NCBI GenBank assembly: GCA_963821735.1
Contig: CAWGFK010000055.1
Location: 620,001 to 684,000 of the forward strand
Direction of reading: 5' to 3'
Source of the DNA: Laspinema sp963821735
Lineage (GTDB): Bacteria > Cyanobacteriota > Cyanobacteriia > Cyanobacteriales > Laspinemataceae
Length of the DNA: 64,000 bases
Within the stretch, counting starts at the first letter, position 1; each line of letters starts with the position of its first letter. The position numbers and the translations under genes were made by a program. Of this stretch, positions 25,856 through 36,600 are shown piece by piece. Below the pieces are notes generated by a model that was given only the letters and a program-made list of their open reading frames with translations, was not told where the DNA came from and did no database searches.

Positions 25856-26481
25856 CTGGAAAACCTCCTGGAAAATACATGATCGTAAGCAAGGACTCAG
25901 TTGAAGCAGCGATCGCGCTTTCGGGAGAAAGGATGGATCTATCTGACTGATTCAACCCGCTGTACTGCCATTTTATTGCAGTGGGCGTATCTATTTTAGA
26001 CCGAAAGGACTCAAGGTTTTGATACGAATTGAGACAATTCGAGGGAGAAGTCCTCTTGGCGAGTGGGTCACTGCTGTTTAAGGAATGGGGACTCCCTCTC
26101 CATTATGCCAAAATCGGTTTTCACCTGTCGTATCAATGATTACTCCTGGGTTTCCCCGAGGGGATCAACCGCAGAATTCCAGTCGCGATCGTGGTATGTT
26201 AGGGATTCATGAACTTTTAAAGTTCGGTTGGGATTGAAACAGCCCCAAATTGCGACAGAATTCCCGAGGCAAGGGCACTGGAGTGATGCGGCAACGAGGG
26301 GGAGGTATCGTTGAGGGGACTCGTTTCCTGGGGTGCGATCGCCTAAACCGGATCATCCCTATTTCCCCTATCCCAACTCCAGCAAAACAATATCAAGGGT
26401 AATCCTTGAGTGCATCAATTAAGTTCGGTTCACCCAAAAGGGAGGCCGTTGCTACAAAATTAGATACAGTTTTAGGTATAG
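25856..26481. other. Divergent spacer
   Basis: About 625 bases between divergent genes; no RNA gene, repeat family or open frame of note seen. Promoters of the methylase and the hypothetical gene must lie here. Confidence 0.45.
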
Positions 26482-27325
26482 ATGAACGATCCGACTACAT
26501 TAACAGTTTTACCTCGCCCTTTTCTGAAATGGGCCGGGGGTAAAACCCAGCTAATTCAACAATATCAACCCCTATTTCCCCCTCAGTTTAAAAATTATTA
26601 CGAGCCATTTTTAGGGGGTGGGGCAGTTTTTTTCTATTTATTTCAAGAGTATTCATCAGGGATTTAATGCTGTTTTATCCGATGTCAATGAAGAGTTGAT
26701 TAATATGTATCGCTGCGTTCAAACTGACGTAGAGGGTTTAATCAAGGAGTTGGAATTTCATAAGGCTAAACATAATTCCGAGTATTATTATCAAGTTAGA
26801 GCGCAGAAAAACCGGAAGCCGGTTAAAAAAGCTGCTCGAATTATTTATTTAAACAAAACTTGTTTTAATGGATTGTATCGAGAAAATTCTAAAGGGGAAT
26901 TTAATGTACCGATTGGCCGATATAAAAATCCCACCATTTGTAATGCGGAGTTACTACGGGTGGATTCCCAGGCTTTGCGATCGGTGCAATTAGAAGTTCG
27001 GGATTTTGATAAGGTTCTGGAGGAGGCGAAAACTGACCAAGATTTTGTGTATTTTGATCCGCCTTATTATCCTCTGAGCAATACGAGTCAATTCACCTCG
27101 TATAGTCGCTATAATTTTAATGAAGAGGACCAAGTTCGGTTACGGGATGTGTTTGCTCAACTGGCGAGGCGAGGGGTGAAAGTGATGCTGTCGAATTCGG
27201 ATTGTCCATTTATTCGAGAGCTTTACCAGGATTTCCAGATTCATGAAGTTTCAGCAGCGCGATCGATTAATTCTAAAGGAACTCATCGGGGGAAAATTTC
27301 TGAAGTGGTTGTGACTTCCTATTGA
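26482..27325 (+). CDS. Dam-type DNA adenine methyltransferase, one-base insertion
   Basis: D12-class N6-adenine methylase, family of Dam (GATC). PFLKWAGGKTQL (about 12-23) binds S-adenosylmethionine, YYEPFLGGGAVFF (about 38-50) is motif I, NKTCFNGLYREN lies in the middle and DPPYYP is the catalytic motif IV (about 182), with VMLSNSDCPFI after it. The frame breaks at GGG (26659-26661): one G fewer joins SSG to FNAVLSDVNEEL and yields a 280-residue protein. As printed only 61 residues are made. There is no cognate restriction gene, so it looks solitary. Its likely site, GATC, lies inside the abundant HIP1 word. Confidence 0.9.
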
Positions 27326-27375
27326 TTGGGATAGGGGATGAAGTTGGGTTGTTGGGTTGGGATGATGAGGAAACA

Positions 27376-27530
27376 TTGGAGGGGGAACGACTGAAGTCGT
27401 TACTACGAACTGGGGGGAATGATTGAACTCTTGGAAGGGGAACGACTGAAGTCGTTACTACGAACTGGGAGGGATGATTGAACTCTTGGAGGGGGAACGA
27501 CTGAAGTCGTTACTACGAACTGGGGGGAAT
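27376..27530. repeat. Three tandem copies of a 55-base unit
   Basis: The core AACGACTGAAGTCGTTACTA appears at 27386, 27441 and 27496, exactly 55 bases apart, with a conserved GGAATGATTGAACTCTTGG joining the copies. ACGACTGAAGTCGT inside the core is nearly palindromic. Related copies sit at 41549 and 41608. Confidence 0.85.
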
Positions 27531-27558
27531 GGTGTCGGATTCTTGCTTGCTAACTTTG

Positions 27559-28464
27559 CTACAAATTATTTAGGATTGCGATAGAGCCTCGGTCAAAAGT
27601 TCGGTTATTTTGGTCAATTCCGGTGATGTGAAGGCGATCGCGATAAATTTCCACCGCTGCAAAACTCAGGTGACTCGCCGATCGCGCCGTCCAACTGGAA
27701 CGCCCAACTCGTCGGGTTTTCGCACCGGCACCACAAGTTAAATAGGTGGTATTCCCGATCGCCCGACTTCGTTCGTAGTTATGATTATGTCCATTAATAT
27801 AGAGTGCCACCCCATGTTCTAGGAATAAAGGCATCAGTTTCCGACGGAGGAATCGACTGCCTAAATGTAACCCGGAGGTATAGAGGGGATGATGTCCCAT
27901 GACAATTTTCCACGGTGCATCACTCTGTTGGAGTTGAGTCTCTAACCAAGGTAACTGACTCTGCCAATTGGCATTTCGGTTGGTATCCAGGACAAAAAAC
28001 TCTACTTGATCTCGGCGCAAACTATAGTAGCGCCCTTGCATATTAAAGCCCGGATATTGGACTTGATCGTTGCCATTATTCGTTCTAATATCATGATTGC
28101 CCAGACAGGCATAAAATTTAACCTGGGCATCGAGGAGCGATCGGTAGGGTTGCTCAAAAACGCGCCCTATTTTCTCAATTTCGCCATGATTGTAGATATT
28201 ATCTCCGGCGAGCAAGACTAAATCAAAAGGATTATGCTCATGGTACCGGGCGATCGCCCGTCCGACTGCATATTGACCCTCATTACCCGCACCCGTATCT
28301 GCCACGGCGACAAACCGCAGCAGCAAGGTATCTGGGGATGGTGGTATCAAATCCAACTCAGTCTCTGACCTCTCTTTCGTTAGCCCCCTGAGAGATTTGC
28401 CTAGGATAGCAAAGGTTAAGGCACTAAGTCCAGCCAGTAAAAATTCTCGGCGTGTCACGTTCAT
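27559..28464 (-). CDS. TAT-exported metallophosphoesterase
   Basis: About 301 residues from the ATG at 28464; the frame opens with a TTG 18 bases earlier. The N-terminus NVTRREFLLAGLSALTFAILG is a twin-arginine signal (RREFL plus hydrophobic run), so it is probably exported folded to the periplasm. The metallophosphoesterase core has motif ADTGAGNEGQ (GDxG-like, about 58), GDNIYNHG (about 92), GNHDIR (about 126), MGHHPLYTSG (about 188) and NGHNHNYER (about 224). It resembles purple-acid-phosphatase-like phosphoesterases; a role in phosphate release is likely but substrate is unknown. Divergent from the next gene. Confidence 0.88.
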   Translation of the reverse strand: MNVTRREFLLAGLSALTFAILGKSLRGLTKERSETELDLIPPSPDTLLLRFVAVADTGAGNEGQYAVGRAIARYHEHNPFDLVLLAGDNIYNHGEIEKIGRVFEQPYRSLLDAQVKFYACLGNHDIRTNNGNDQVQYPGFNMQGRYYSLRRDQVEFFVLDTNRNANWQSQLPWLETQLQQSDAPWKIVMGHHPLYTSGLHLGSRFLRRKLMPLFLEHGVALYINGHNHNYERSRAIGNTTYLTCGAGAKTRRVGRSSWTARSASHLSFAAVEIYRDRLHITGIDQNNRTFDRGSIAILNNL

Positions 28465-28579
28465 TAGTTCGGGAATTTGCAAGAATTAGGGGACATTTCA
28501 AACAAAATGATAGATTAATCCAAGGATGGCCGCACCTTTACAGTATTCCCTGTTGTCTTTGTCGATCGCCTAGAAAAAG

Positions 28580-29486
28580 ATGTCACAAGATCCGCCAACT
28601 CCACCAGAGTCAGACCCTCAAATCCCAAAACCGGCAAACGCTTCTCCACCTGTGCCGCCTGCGCCGAAACCTCCGCCATCGGGATTCAAAGCACTGGCGA
28701 TCGCCACGTTGCGATCGATGATTCAACTGTTAGAAGGGGTCGTCGAGACTCTGGAAGCGGAACCGATGACTTCATCCCAGACTCCCGCCCAAGTTAGGAT
28801 AGAGGGTCTTGGGGTAGAACGTCAGCCGACGGTTTTATCCCAGATTTTAGCGCCGATTCGCGCCTTGTTGCCAACGGCACTCAATCAAACCTTGTCCGAT
28901 TGGGGATTAACTGGGGCGATCGCCTTGATTGTGGTAGTAATTACTTGGACGACAACCAGCGTCCTCTTCCCCAAACCCGCAGAAGTGGCACAAGTTCCCC
29001 CTCCTGCCTCATCGGAAGTCTCGGAAATGCCACCCGACGGAGTTCCCCCCGGTTTCCGAGGTTCCCACCCCAGCACCGGAACTCCCTCCAGTTCAGAAAG
29101 AACCACCCCCAGTCATCCCCCCGAAAGAGGCACCCAAGCCTAAAAAAGCGCCTCCTGTGGTGGAAACCCCACCCGCTCCTTTAACCCCAGAACAAACCCT
29201 CATTGCGGCGATTCAGAGCCAAGTTGCACAAGTAACTGAAGATGCAGATATTCCGATCGCCTCGATTCAAGCCAATTTTGGGGCCTCTGAGTTGCTCGTT
29301 CGGATTAGCGATGAGTGGTACAACATCACCGCCTCTCGCCAAGATAAGTTAGCCGAGCAAATCTTCGTGCGGGGGAAAGAATTGGATTTTAGAACGGTGG
29401 AAATTGCCGATTCTCAAGGGAATTTGGTAGCTCGCAGTCCCGTGGTTGGGACAAGGATGATTATTGTCAAACGGCAGCAAGAATGA
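28580..29486 (+). CDS. Pro-rich single-pass membrane protein, one-base insertion
   Basis: Unnamed cyanobacterial-type protein, 301 residues once corrected. Order: Pro-rich N-terminus, helix GFKALAIATLRSMIQLLEGVVETLE, membrane helix (about 112-130, TGAIALIVVVITWTTTSVLF), a long Pro/Glu/Lys linker (about 135-200), and a compact C-terminal domain from TPEQTLIAAIQSQVAQVT to VVGTRMIIVKRQQE. The frame breaks in C6 at 29045-29050; five C would join DGVPP to VSEVPTPAPELPP and on to VVETPPAPL. As printed it ends at 29143, before the C-terminal domain. Function unknown; probably envelope-anchored. Confidence 0.75.
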
Positions 29487-29523
29487 GGGGTTTAGGGAGT
29501 TAGCTAAAACTGCAACAAGTCCT

Positions 29524-29642
29524 TAGATAACCCCTTCAGGGGTTACTACAAACTTTAGATCACCCCTTCATCCTTGTGACGTGGCTTAAGCGCGTCACGA
29601 GGATATTTATAGGAGTGCGAGCATCTTGCTCGCTATCCTATA
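29524..29642. repeat. Cluster of small palindromic repeats
   Basis: AACCCCTTCAGGGGTT with ACTACAAAC (29524-29548), CCTTGTGACGTGGCTTAAG/CGCGTCACGAGG (29570-29602), and TATAGGAGTGCGAGCA/TTGCTCGCTATCCTATA (29608-29642). Three different repeat families lie in a row between two convergent genes, and the last hairpin ends 4 bases from the nanE stop. Confidence 0.65.
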
Positions 29643-29645
29643 AAG

Positions 29646-30371
29646 CTAATCACTCAAATTCAAGTGTTTTTGATAGGCTTGAACCTTGAGGTCAATGCCA
29701 GTAATGTCAGTACCAACAACGACGGCATTCGCGCCTAAATCGAGGGCGCGTTTTGCCATTTCCGGGGAACTGATGCCGCCTTCACAAATTAGGAATCCGG
29801 GGAAGGTTTTGCGGATTTCGGCGAGGAGATCAAAGCCGGGAGGAGTGGAGTGTTGGGTGGCGCGGGTGTAGCCATAGAGGGTGGTGCCAATGATGTCCGC
29901 TCCAAAATTGGCGGCAGCGATCGCCGCTTCGAGGGTATCCACATCTGCCATGACGGGTTTTCCGAGGCGGTTGTGAATGGCGGCAATCAGATTAGAGAGG
30001 GTTTCGTCCTGGGGACGGGTGCGACTGGTGGCATCGATGGCGATGATATCGGCACCACTAGCGGCGATCGCCTCGGCATGATGAAATTGCGGGGTAATGT
30101 AAACTTCCGATCCAGGGATGGATTGTTTCCAGAGGCCGATAATGGGAAGGGTGGGACTGAGGCGATCGCGCACCGCTTTGATATGAGCGGGGGTATCGAT
30201 GCGGACCCCCACGGCTCCATTGCGAACTGATGCCAAGGCGACTGCGGCAATGATCGAGGGTTCAGCCAAGGGAGAATCTGGGGGAGCCTGACAGGAGACA
30301 ATTAATCCACCCTCCAAAGGGGCGATCGCATCGGTCAAATTCACTGATTTTTCAGAGAGTTGTTCGTTCAT
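29646..30371 (-). CDS. nanE: Putative N-acetylmannosamine-6-phosphate 2-epimerase
   Basis: 241 residues from the ATG at 30371 (MNEQLSEKSVNLTD). A TIM barrel with GGLIVSCQAPPDSPL (about 21-35), GAVGVRIDTPAHIKAVR, GLWKQSIPGSEVYITP (catalytic Lys region, about 83), ADIIAIDAT, PVMADVDTLEEA-like segment (about 145), and the phosphate-binding end CEGGISSPE / GANAVVVGTDIT. NanE interconverts ManNAc-6-P and GlcNAc-6-P. With no sialic-acid genes nearby it may feed amino-sugar recycling, which fits nagZ in the same window. Confidence 0.9.
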   Translation of the reverse strand: MNEQLSEKSVNLTDAIAPLEGGLIVSCQAPPDSPLAEPSIIAAVALASVRNGAVGVRIDTPAHIKAVRDRLSPTLPIIGLWKQSIPGSEVYITPQFHHAEAIAASGADIIAIDATSRTRPQDETLSNLIAAIHNRLGKPVMADVDTLEAAIAAANFGADIIGTTLYGYTRATQHSTPPGFDLLAEIRKTFPGFLICEGGISSPEMAKRALDLGANAVVVGTDITGIDLKVQAYQKHLNLSD

Positions 30372-30459
30372 TAACCCGTTAAATACTCTGGATTTTGATA
30401 AGATTTCAAGGGATGGAATCAACTCTAGCTTATATGGAATTCGGTTCTTATAGGTCTAT

Positions 30460-30491
30460 AAAAACCCCCAACCTTGACGGTGGGGGTTTTT
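30460..30491. terminator. Rho-independent terminator after cikA
   Basis: AAAAACCCCCA and TGGGGGTTTTT are perfect arms around a 10-base loop, giving a G/C stem with T tracts on both strands. It begins 8 bases beyond the cikA stop on the minus strand, ahead of nanE. Confidence 0.85.
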
Positions 30492-30498
30492 ATCAACT

Positions 30499-32979
30499 TT
30501 ATTTACTCGCCCCAATTTCCCCTCTTTCGGGTTGATTGAGCGCTCGGCAAGAGTGAAATAATGCATTCACTTGATTAATGAGCCGTTCTGGAGCAATGGG
30601 TGTCGGGGAACAATCATCCGCCCCGGCTTCAAAAGCTCGGTTTTTGTCTTCCCCAGTTTCTAAGCCAATTAAGGCTAAAATTTTCAGAGGTTCCCGCGCC
30701 GGGGACTGACGCAGCGACTGGATTAGTTCCGATCCATTCATGCTAAGTAAGTCATAATTTAGAATCACTACAGTGGGTTGCAGGAGTTCAAATTGTTCAA
30801 GTGCCGTCGCGCCATCAATCATCCATACCACCTGATAACCAGCGGTGGTTAAAATGTCGCAAATTAGGATAGCACTCTCCTCACAATCCTCAATCAAAAT
30901 GATTCGACCTTGTAGGGGTTCTGAACTAAAGCTATCACCCAGACGATTCTGAGAATTGGAGTTCGATAATAACCGCGCCGCAGGCAGATGGACGGTAAAA
31001 ATAGAGCCTTCGCCCACGGTGGATTGGACTTCAATCCATCCCCCGTGGAGTTCGACGAGTTGTTTCGTTAAAGCGAGTCCGAGTCCAGTACCGCCATATT
31101 GACGACGGTAAGAAGTGTCCAATTGTTGAAAGTTCTTGAAGAGTAGGGATTGTTGGTCTTCGGGAATTCCTACGCCGGTATCTTCCACTTGGAATACCAC
31201 ATTTTTACTCTCACTCCAAACCCGCAGGGTAACGGTTCCGCCGTTGGGTGTAAATTTAATAGCATTGTTCAAAAGGTTTAAGATAATTTGCTGCACGCGA
31301 CGGCGATCGGCGGTCCAGATGTCGTTTCTTTGACCGTCTAAGGCGAGAGTCATTTCTAGTTCTAATCCGGCTTCTACTGCTTTGGGGGCGACGCTTTGCA
31401 AGCACTGGTGGGCGAGTTTAGTCAAGGAAAATTCGGTAATTTTTAAAATGGCTTTGCCCGCTTCTAATTGGGACAAGTCCAGGATGTCGTTAATCAGTTC
31501 GAGGAGGTGTTCGCCACTGTCATGAATGGTTTTGAGATATTCTTGTTGTTTGGTACTCATTTGTCCAAAGGACCAGCGCAAGAGGGTAGAAGACATCCCA
31601 ATGACACAGGTTAAAGGCGTTCGCAATTCGTGGCTCATGGTTGCCAAAAATTCGCTTTTGGCTCGATTGGCAGATTCGGCAGCGACTAGGGCATCATGGA
31701 GGTCATGAGTGCGTTCGATGACTCGTTCTTCTAATGTTTTTTTTTGGCGATTGACTTGAGCGTACAGTTCGGCTTGGTGAATGGCTAAGGCTAAATGTTC
31801 GGCAATATGTTTAAGAAAGTCTTGTTCGCTGGTGAGCCAAAATCGGGTTTCAAAACATTGATGGGCAATTAAGAGTCCCCAGAGGTTATCTTGAACAATA
31901 ATCGGGACAATTAATTGGGCCTGGATTTGATTGTCCCGGAGCATTTGTAAACAGCTTGGGGATAAATTGCAGGCGGTTGTTACATCGGCGATCGCCTGAA
32001 TAAACCCTTGACGATAATTTTCTATAAATTCAGGTCCAGGCAGAAAAGAACTCCCTTCTTCTTGAACGCTAAGGAGGGAGGGGATTTCATCAGAAACTCG
32101 GGATTCGTAAGTAATCGCTCCGATTTTTTGGGGTTTGTGCAGGGATAATTTTGAAGGGTAAAATTCAGAATCTTCTCCCTCTAAATTGTCTGATGCAGTC
32201 TCGATTTCGTCCCAAAGGTGGAAGGGTTCACAAGGGGGTTCAGGGGAGGGTTTGCCATTGCCGGAGTCTACGGTTCTGGATTGATTTTGCGGGTTAAATT
32301 GGAAAATAGCTAATCGGTCTACGAGGAGGAACCGACGCACCTGTTCCACGGCAGTAGACAAGATGGTAGGCAATTCCAGACTCTGACGAATCTGGGTGGT
32401 GACTTGATTTAAGAGTCGCTCTTGTTCGATTTGGTGGTGCAGGGCATTTTCTACAGGTTGACAGATGGAGACGCAGCTATCGGAGGCATAACTGGCAGTG
32501 GGGTGGAAATCCTCGGCAGTGAGCAAGGCGATCGCCGAAAGGGTAAATTCGCTTTGCAGGTAGGGATTATTCGGTTGTAGGCGGTTGCGGGTGCGTTCGA
32601 GTTGGTTATGCTCAAGATTAACGAGGGACGACTGCTCCAACCTCGTTAAAAATGCGGCAACCTGTGAGGGCTCAAAGGTTAACCCCACTTCCACCTGGGG
32701 CGATCGCCCTTCGTTCTGTGGCGGGAGCGTCCCGATGTCATCCTGGCGATCGCCATTCGTTCCCTCGGCAGGTCCCCCCAACAGCAAAACTCTAAAGTCC
32801 TCCGACAGGACTAGAGTAAACCATTGCCAAGGGTGATCCGAAGGAATTTCTTCGCTACCTAGGACCGATTCAGTCAGCACCACTGACCCTGGGCGTTTCC
32901 CCTGCTGCTGTAACAACTGGCGCAACTGCTCAAAGGTGTTATGGGATAAAGTTCTTCGTGAGACTTCTAAGGTCGGCAT
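30499..32979 (-). CDS. cikA: Circadian input/output kinase CikA-type, with pseudo-receiver
   Basis: 826 residues. An N-terminal region (1-180) precedes a GAF domain (about 185-405), then HisKA with phospho-acceptor His450 (SEFLATMSHELRTPLT), an HATPase_c with N-box NLLNNAIKF (about 568-576), DTGVGIP (600) and GTGLGLA (630), and a C-terminal receiver-like domain (about 692-815). In that domain the phospho-acceptor Asp is replaced (Asn741 in VVILNYDLLSMNG) and the conserved Lys is Thr793 (SPTPI), i.e. a pseudo-receiver. GAF-kinase-pseudo-receiver is the CikA layout; CikA resets the Kai clock and works as a phosphatase on RpaA. The symbol rests on architecture and resemblance. Monocistronic, with a strong terminator. 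Confidence 0.8.
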   Translation of the reverse strand: MPTLEVSRRTLSHNTFEQLRQLLQQQGKRPGSVVLTESVLGSEEIPSDHPWQWFTLVLSEDFRVLLLGGPAEGTNGDRQDDIGTLPPQNEGRSPQVEVGLTFEPSQVAAFLTRLEQSSLVNLEHNQLERTRNRLQPNNPYLQSEFTLSAIALLTAEDFHPTASYASDSCVSICQPVENALHHQIEQERLLNQVTTQIRQSLELPTILSTAVEQVRRFLLVDRLAIFQFNPQNQSRTVDSGNGKPSPEPPCEPFHLWDEIETASDNLEGEDSEFYPSKLSLHKPQKIGAITYESRVSDEIPSLLSVQEEGSSFLPGPEFIENYRQGFIQAIADVTTACNLSPSCLQMLRDNQIQAQLIVPIIVQDNLWGLLIAHQCFETRFWLTSEQDFLKHIAEHLALAIHQAELYAQVNRQKKTLEERVIERTHDLHDALVAAESANRAKSEFLATMSHELRTPLTCVIGMSSTLLRWSFGQMSTKQQEYLKTIHDSGEHLLELINDILDLSQLEAGKAILKITEFSLTKLAHQCLQSVAPKAVEAGLELEMTLALDGQRNDIWTADRRRVQQIILNLLNNAIKFTPNGGTVTLRVWSESKNVVFQVEDTGVGIPEDQQSLLFKNFQQLDTSYRRQYGGTGLGLALTKQLVELHGGWIEVQSTVGEGSIFTVHLPAARLLSNSNSQNRLGDSFSSEPLQGRIILIEDCEESAILICDILTTAGYQVVWMIDGATALEQFELLQPTVVILNYDLLSMNGSELIQSLRQSPAREPLKILALIGLETGEDKNRAFEAGADDCSPTPIAPERLINQVNALFHSCRALNQPERGEIGASK

Positions 32980-33600
32980 ATTTTAAGCGCCTATTGGCAA
33001 AAGCTGAGTGCGATGGGGGAATTTTTGGGGGAAATGCTCGTCCTTGACCATGCCCTCACACCATCCCCGATTTCTATTGTTTTAGAATCAGCCGGTGGAG
33101 CTTGCTCTAAAGCTGCTGCACTTCGGATTTCTAGAAAAATTTTGGGATAAATCTCTACTCAAGGGCTTATTAGCTATAGTAGGGTGATTTTTCAAGTTTT
33201 GAGTCAGAAATTCTGGGGTTTTTGTAGTCTTCACCTTTTCTTAAGAAGATCAACCTAGAATAGAGGACTGTTTGACTTTTAATCCATATCAGTATTTTTT
33301 CGGAATAATAAACATAGAGTCATCTCTATCTTAAGAAAAATTGCCAGGGACTCGCTCCTTTGATTGATCCCGGGGCGAGGGATGAATCCCTCTAGGACAT
33401 GGGGATGGGGATGAGATAGACCGGACAAAACCCCAGGATTTTGACAGGGATTCGCTATAACCTCAGCAGAGATTTTATCAAGAAATCCGGTGGTCTTCCC
33501 CTTGCTGTCCTGACCTCCAAAAAGTTCTGGGGTCGGTTCTGCCCTAGGGTTTGGTACGATGGACTGTGCCATTGTACTTGGATCGCTTCAGGAGACTCTC
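32980..33600. other. Divergent spacer cikA / cobN
   Basis: About 620 bases. A/T-rich around 33170-33330, likely promoter DNA. I looked for a cobalamin riboswitch ahead of cobN and saw no convincing B12-box. No open frame or repeat family. Confidence 0.45.
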
Positions 33601-36600
33601 ATGCATCGTCTAGCTGCTACCCCAGGAGGTTGGAATCCACAGGAAGAGGGGGTGATTTTGGTCTCCCAGACTCCGGCACCCATCGCGATCGTGACGGCGG
33701 CGGATACGGATATTCAGGCGATCGCCCAGGCCCTCCCCCACCTCCCGCCGGACTTTCCCGATTTGCGGGTGGTCAATTTGCTGCAACTGCAACAGCAACT
33801 CAGTATCGATACTTATGCAATGGAGGTCCTCTCCGAGGCACAGGTGATTGTCTTGAGATTGCTGGGAGGGCGTGCTTATTGGTCCTACGGGTTGGAAGTC
33901 GTTCGAGAAACGGTCCAAAATACAGGGGCTCACCTGATTGTGATTCCCGGCGATGATGCCGGTGACCCCGATTTAATCGGTCATTCCTCGGTTCCCCTGG
34001 TTGTGGTTAACCAAGTCTGGCAATATTTTACCGAAGGCGGTGTCGATAATCTAGTTAATGCGCTGCAATTTGTCGCCCAGGTTTGTTTAAAAAGAGAATA
34101 CAATCCTGCCCCACCCATCCCAATCCCTCGGGTGGGACTTTATCCTTGGAAATCCGCAAGCGTTGGACTTCCAAATGAACGGTTTACCCGAGAAGAATCA
34201 ACTCTCAATCTCACGCGATCGGTTAATTCTAAATCGGGCCTAAATTCGGCTGAATTATCCCCCTCCTTTCCCAGGGTAGGGATTCTATTTTATCGCGCTC
34301 ATTACCTGGCTGGAAATACTGCCCCGATTGATGCACTTTGTCAAGGGTTGCGCGATCGCCACTTAGACCCGGTGCCGGTATTTGTCTCTTCTTTACGCGA
34401 TCGAGATGTCCAAACTGAACTGTTAACCTATCTGCATCCCCCTCAGTCTGAAACCGTGCAGATAATATTAAATACCACAGGGTTCGCAGTCGGTCAAGCT
34501 GTCCAGACTTTACCCTCTACTAAAGACTGTGCTACTACGGACCTAAGATTCTGGGAAACCCTCGATGTCCCCGTCTTGCAAGTCATTTTCAGTGGCGGCA
34601 CTCAGCAACAGTGGGAATCGGGTTTTCAGGGACTCTCCCCCCGGGATATGGCGATGAATGTTGCCCTTCCGGAAGTGGATGGCCGGATTATTACTCGGGT
34701 AGTATCGTTTAAGACGGTACAAGAAAATCATGTAAAACTGGAAACCCCGGTGGTGATGTACGAACCCCTGGGCGATCGCATTAATTTCGTCACCGATCTC
34801 GCTGCCAACTGGATCAAACTCCGGCAAACTCCCCCCAGTCAGCGCAAAATTGCCTTAATTTTAGCCAATTATCCCAACCGAGACGGACGCCTCGCCAATG
34901 GTGTCGGTTTGGATACTCCGGCAAGTTGTATCGAAATCCTCAACGCCCTCCAAACTGCCGGGTATTGGGTCGAAAATATCCCCACCACTGGGGACGAATT
35001 GATTCGCCTCCTCACTGCCGGAGTCACCAACGACCCGGAAGGGGAAGGATTGAGAAAAATTCGTCAAGTCTTGCCAGGGAAAGACTATCAATCCTATTTT
35101 GAAACCTTGCCGGAACCCGTTCGCCAAGGAATTGAGAATCGCTGGGGACAAAAGCAAGGCGATCGCCTGACTTTGGAAACCCAATCCTTCCCCATTCCCG
35201 GGATTCAATTGGGCAATATCTTTATCGGAATTCAACCCTCCCGAGGGTACGACATCGACCCCAGTTTAAACTATCACGCCCCGGATTTAGAACCGACCCA
35301 TGAGTATCTGGCCTATTATTATTGGATTCGAGAATGCTTTGGTGCACAGGCGATTACTCATGTGGGCAAACATGGCAATTTAGAATGGTTACCGGGAAAA
35401 AGTATTGCCCTATCGGAAAATTGTTACCCAGAAGTTGCCCTGGGACCGATGCCGCATTTTTATCCTTTTATTGTGAATGACCCGGGAGAAGGGTCCCAAG
35501 CCAAGCGGCGATCGCAAGCCGTAATTATCGACCATTTAACTCCCCCCATGACCCGGGCGGAATTATACGGTCCCCTGCAACAACTCGAAGGGTTAATCGA
35601 TGAATATTATGAAGCCCAAAGTTTAGACCCAGTTCGTTTAAAACCGATTCGCAGTCGCCTGATTCAACTGGTAAAAGACCAACATCTGGATAAAAATTCA
35701 TCTTGGACTAATTCATCTTCTCCGGAGTCCGATCCAGAATTTACTGCGTTAATCGCCAATTTAGATGGATATTTGTGTGAATTAAAAGAAGCGCAAATCC
35801 GAGATGGACTACATATTTTTGGGAAATGTCCCGAAGGGCGGCAACTGGTGGATTTAATTGTGGCGATCGCCAGACATCCCGGAAGCAGTCGCCTTGGACT
35901 GACCCGCGCTTTAGCAGCGGATCAAGGACTTGACTTTGACCCGCTTACCAGCAATCCGGCAGAATTTTTACTGGAATTGACGGGTAATTCTTCTCGTCGG
36001 ACCGTTGGAGATGCGATCGCCTCCTTAGAAGCAGAAGCAGCAGCATTCGTCACCCAAATTATCGACCCGACGGGAGAAACAATTCTCCCCAAACCCGACA
36101 CTAATACAGCAAAAGAATTAGATTGGATTCGGGATTGTTTACTTCCGGCATTGCGACGAACTTCCGAAGAAATCACTCAATTGTTGCGCGGATTTGAAGG
36201 GCGATATATCCCCAGTGGGGCATCCGGTGCGCCCACCCGAGGACGTCCCGAAGTGTTGCCAACGGGACGCAATTTTTACTCCGTAGATATTCGGGCAATT
36301 CCCACAGAAACTGCTTGGGATATTGGACGGAGGGCCGCAGAAGAGGCGATCGAGCGCTACACTCAGGAAAATGGGGAATATCCACAAACCCTGGGATTAT
36401 CCGTCTGGGGGACCTCCACCATGCGAACCGGCGGCGATGACATTGCCGAGGCCCTCGCATTGCTGGGGGTGCGCCCAGTCTGGGATGGACCCTCCCGGCG
36501 CGTGGTCGATTTTGAAATTTTGCCCGTCCGGGTTTTGGGGCGTCCCCGGGTGGATGTCACCTTGAGAGTGTCCGGATTTTTCCGGGATGCCTTTCCCAAC

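Noticed and set aside
27376..27530. Three-unit tandem repeat as a short CRISPR
   Set aside because: The stretches joining the copies are themselves conserved, so there are no spacers.
33000..33600. Cobalamin riboswitch ahead of cobN
   Set aside because: I looked for the conserved B12-box and peripheral helices and did not find them. A covariance-model scan would settle it.
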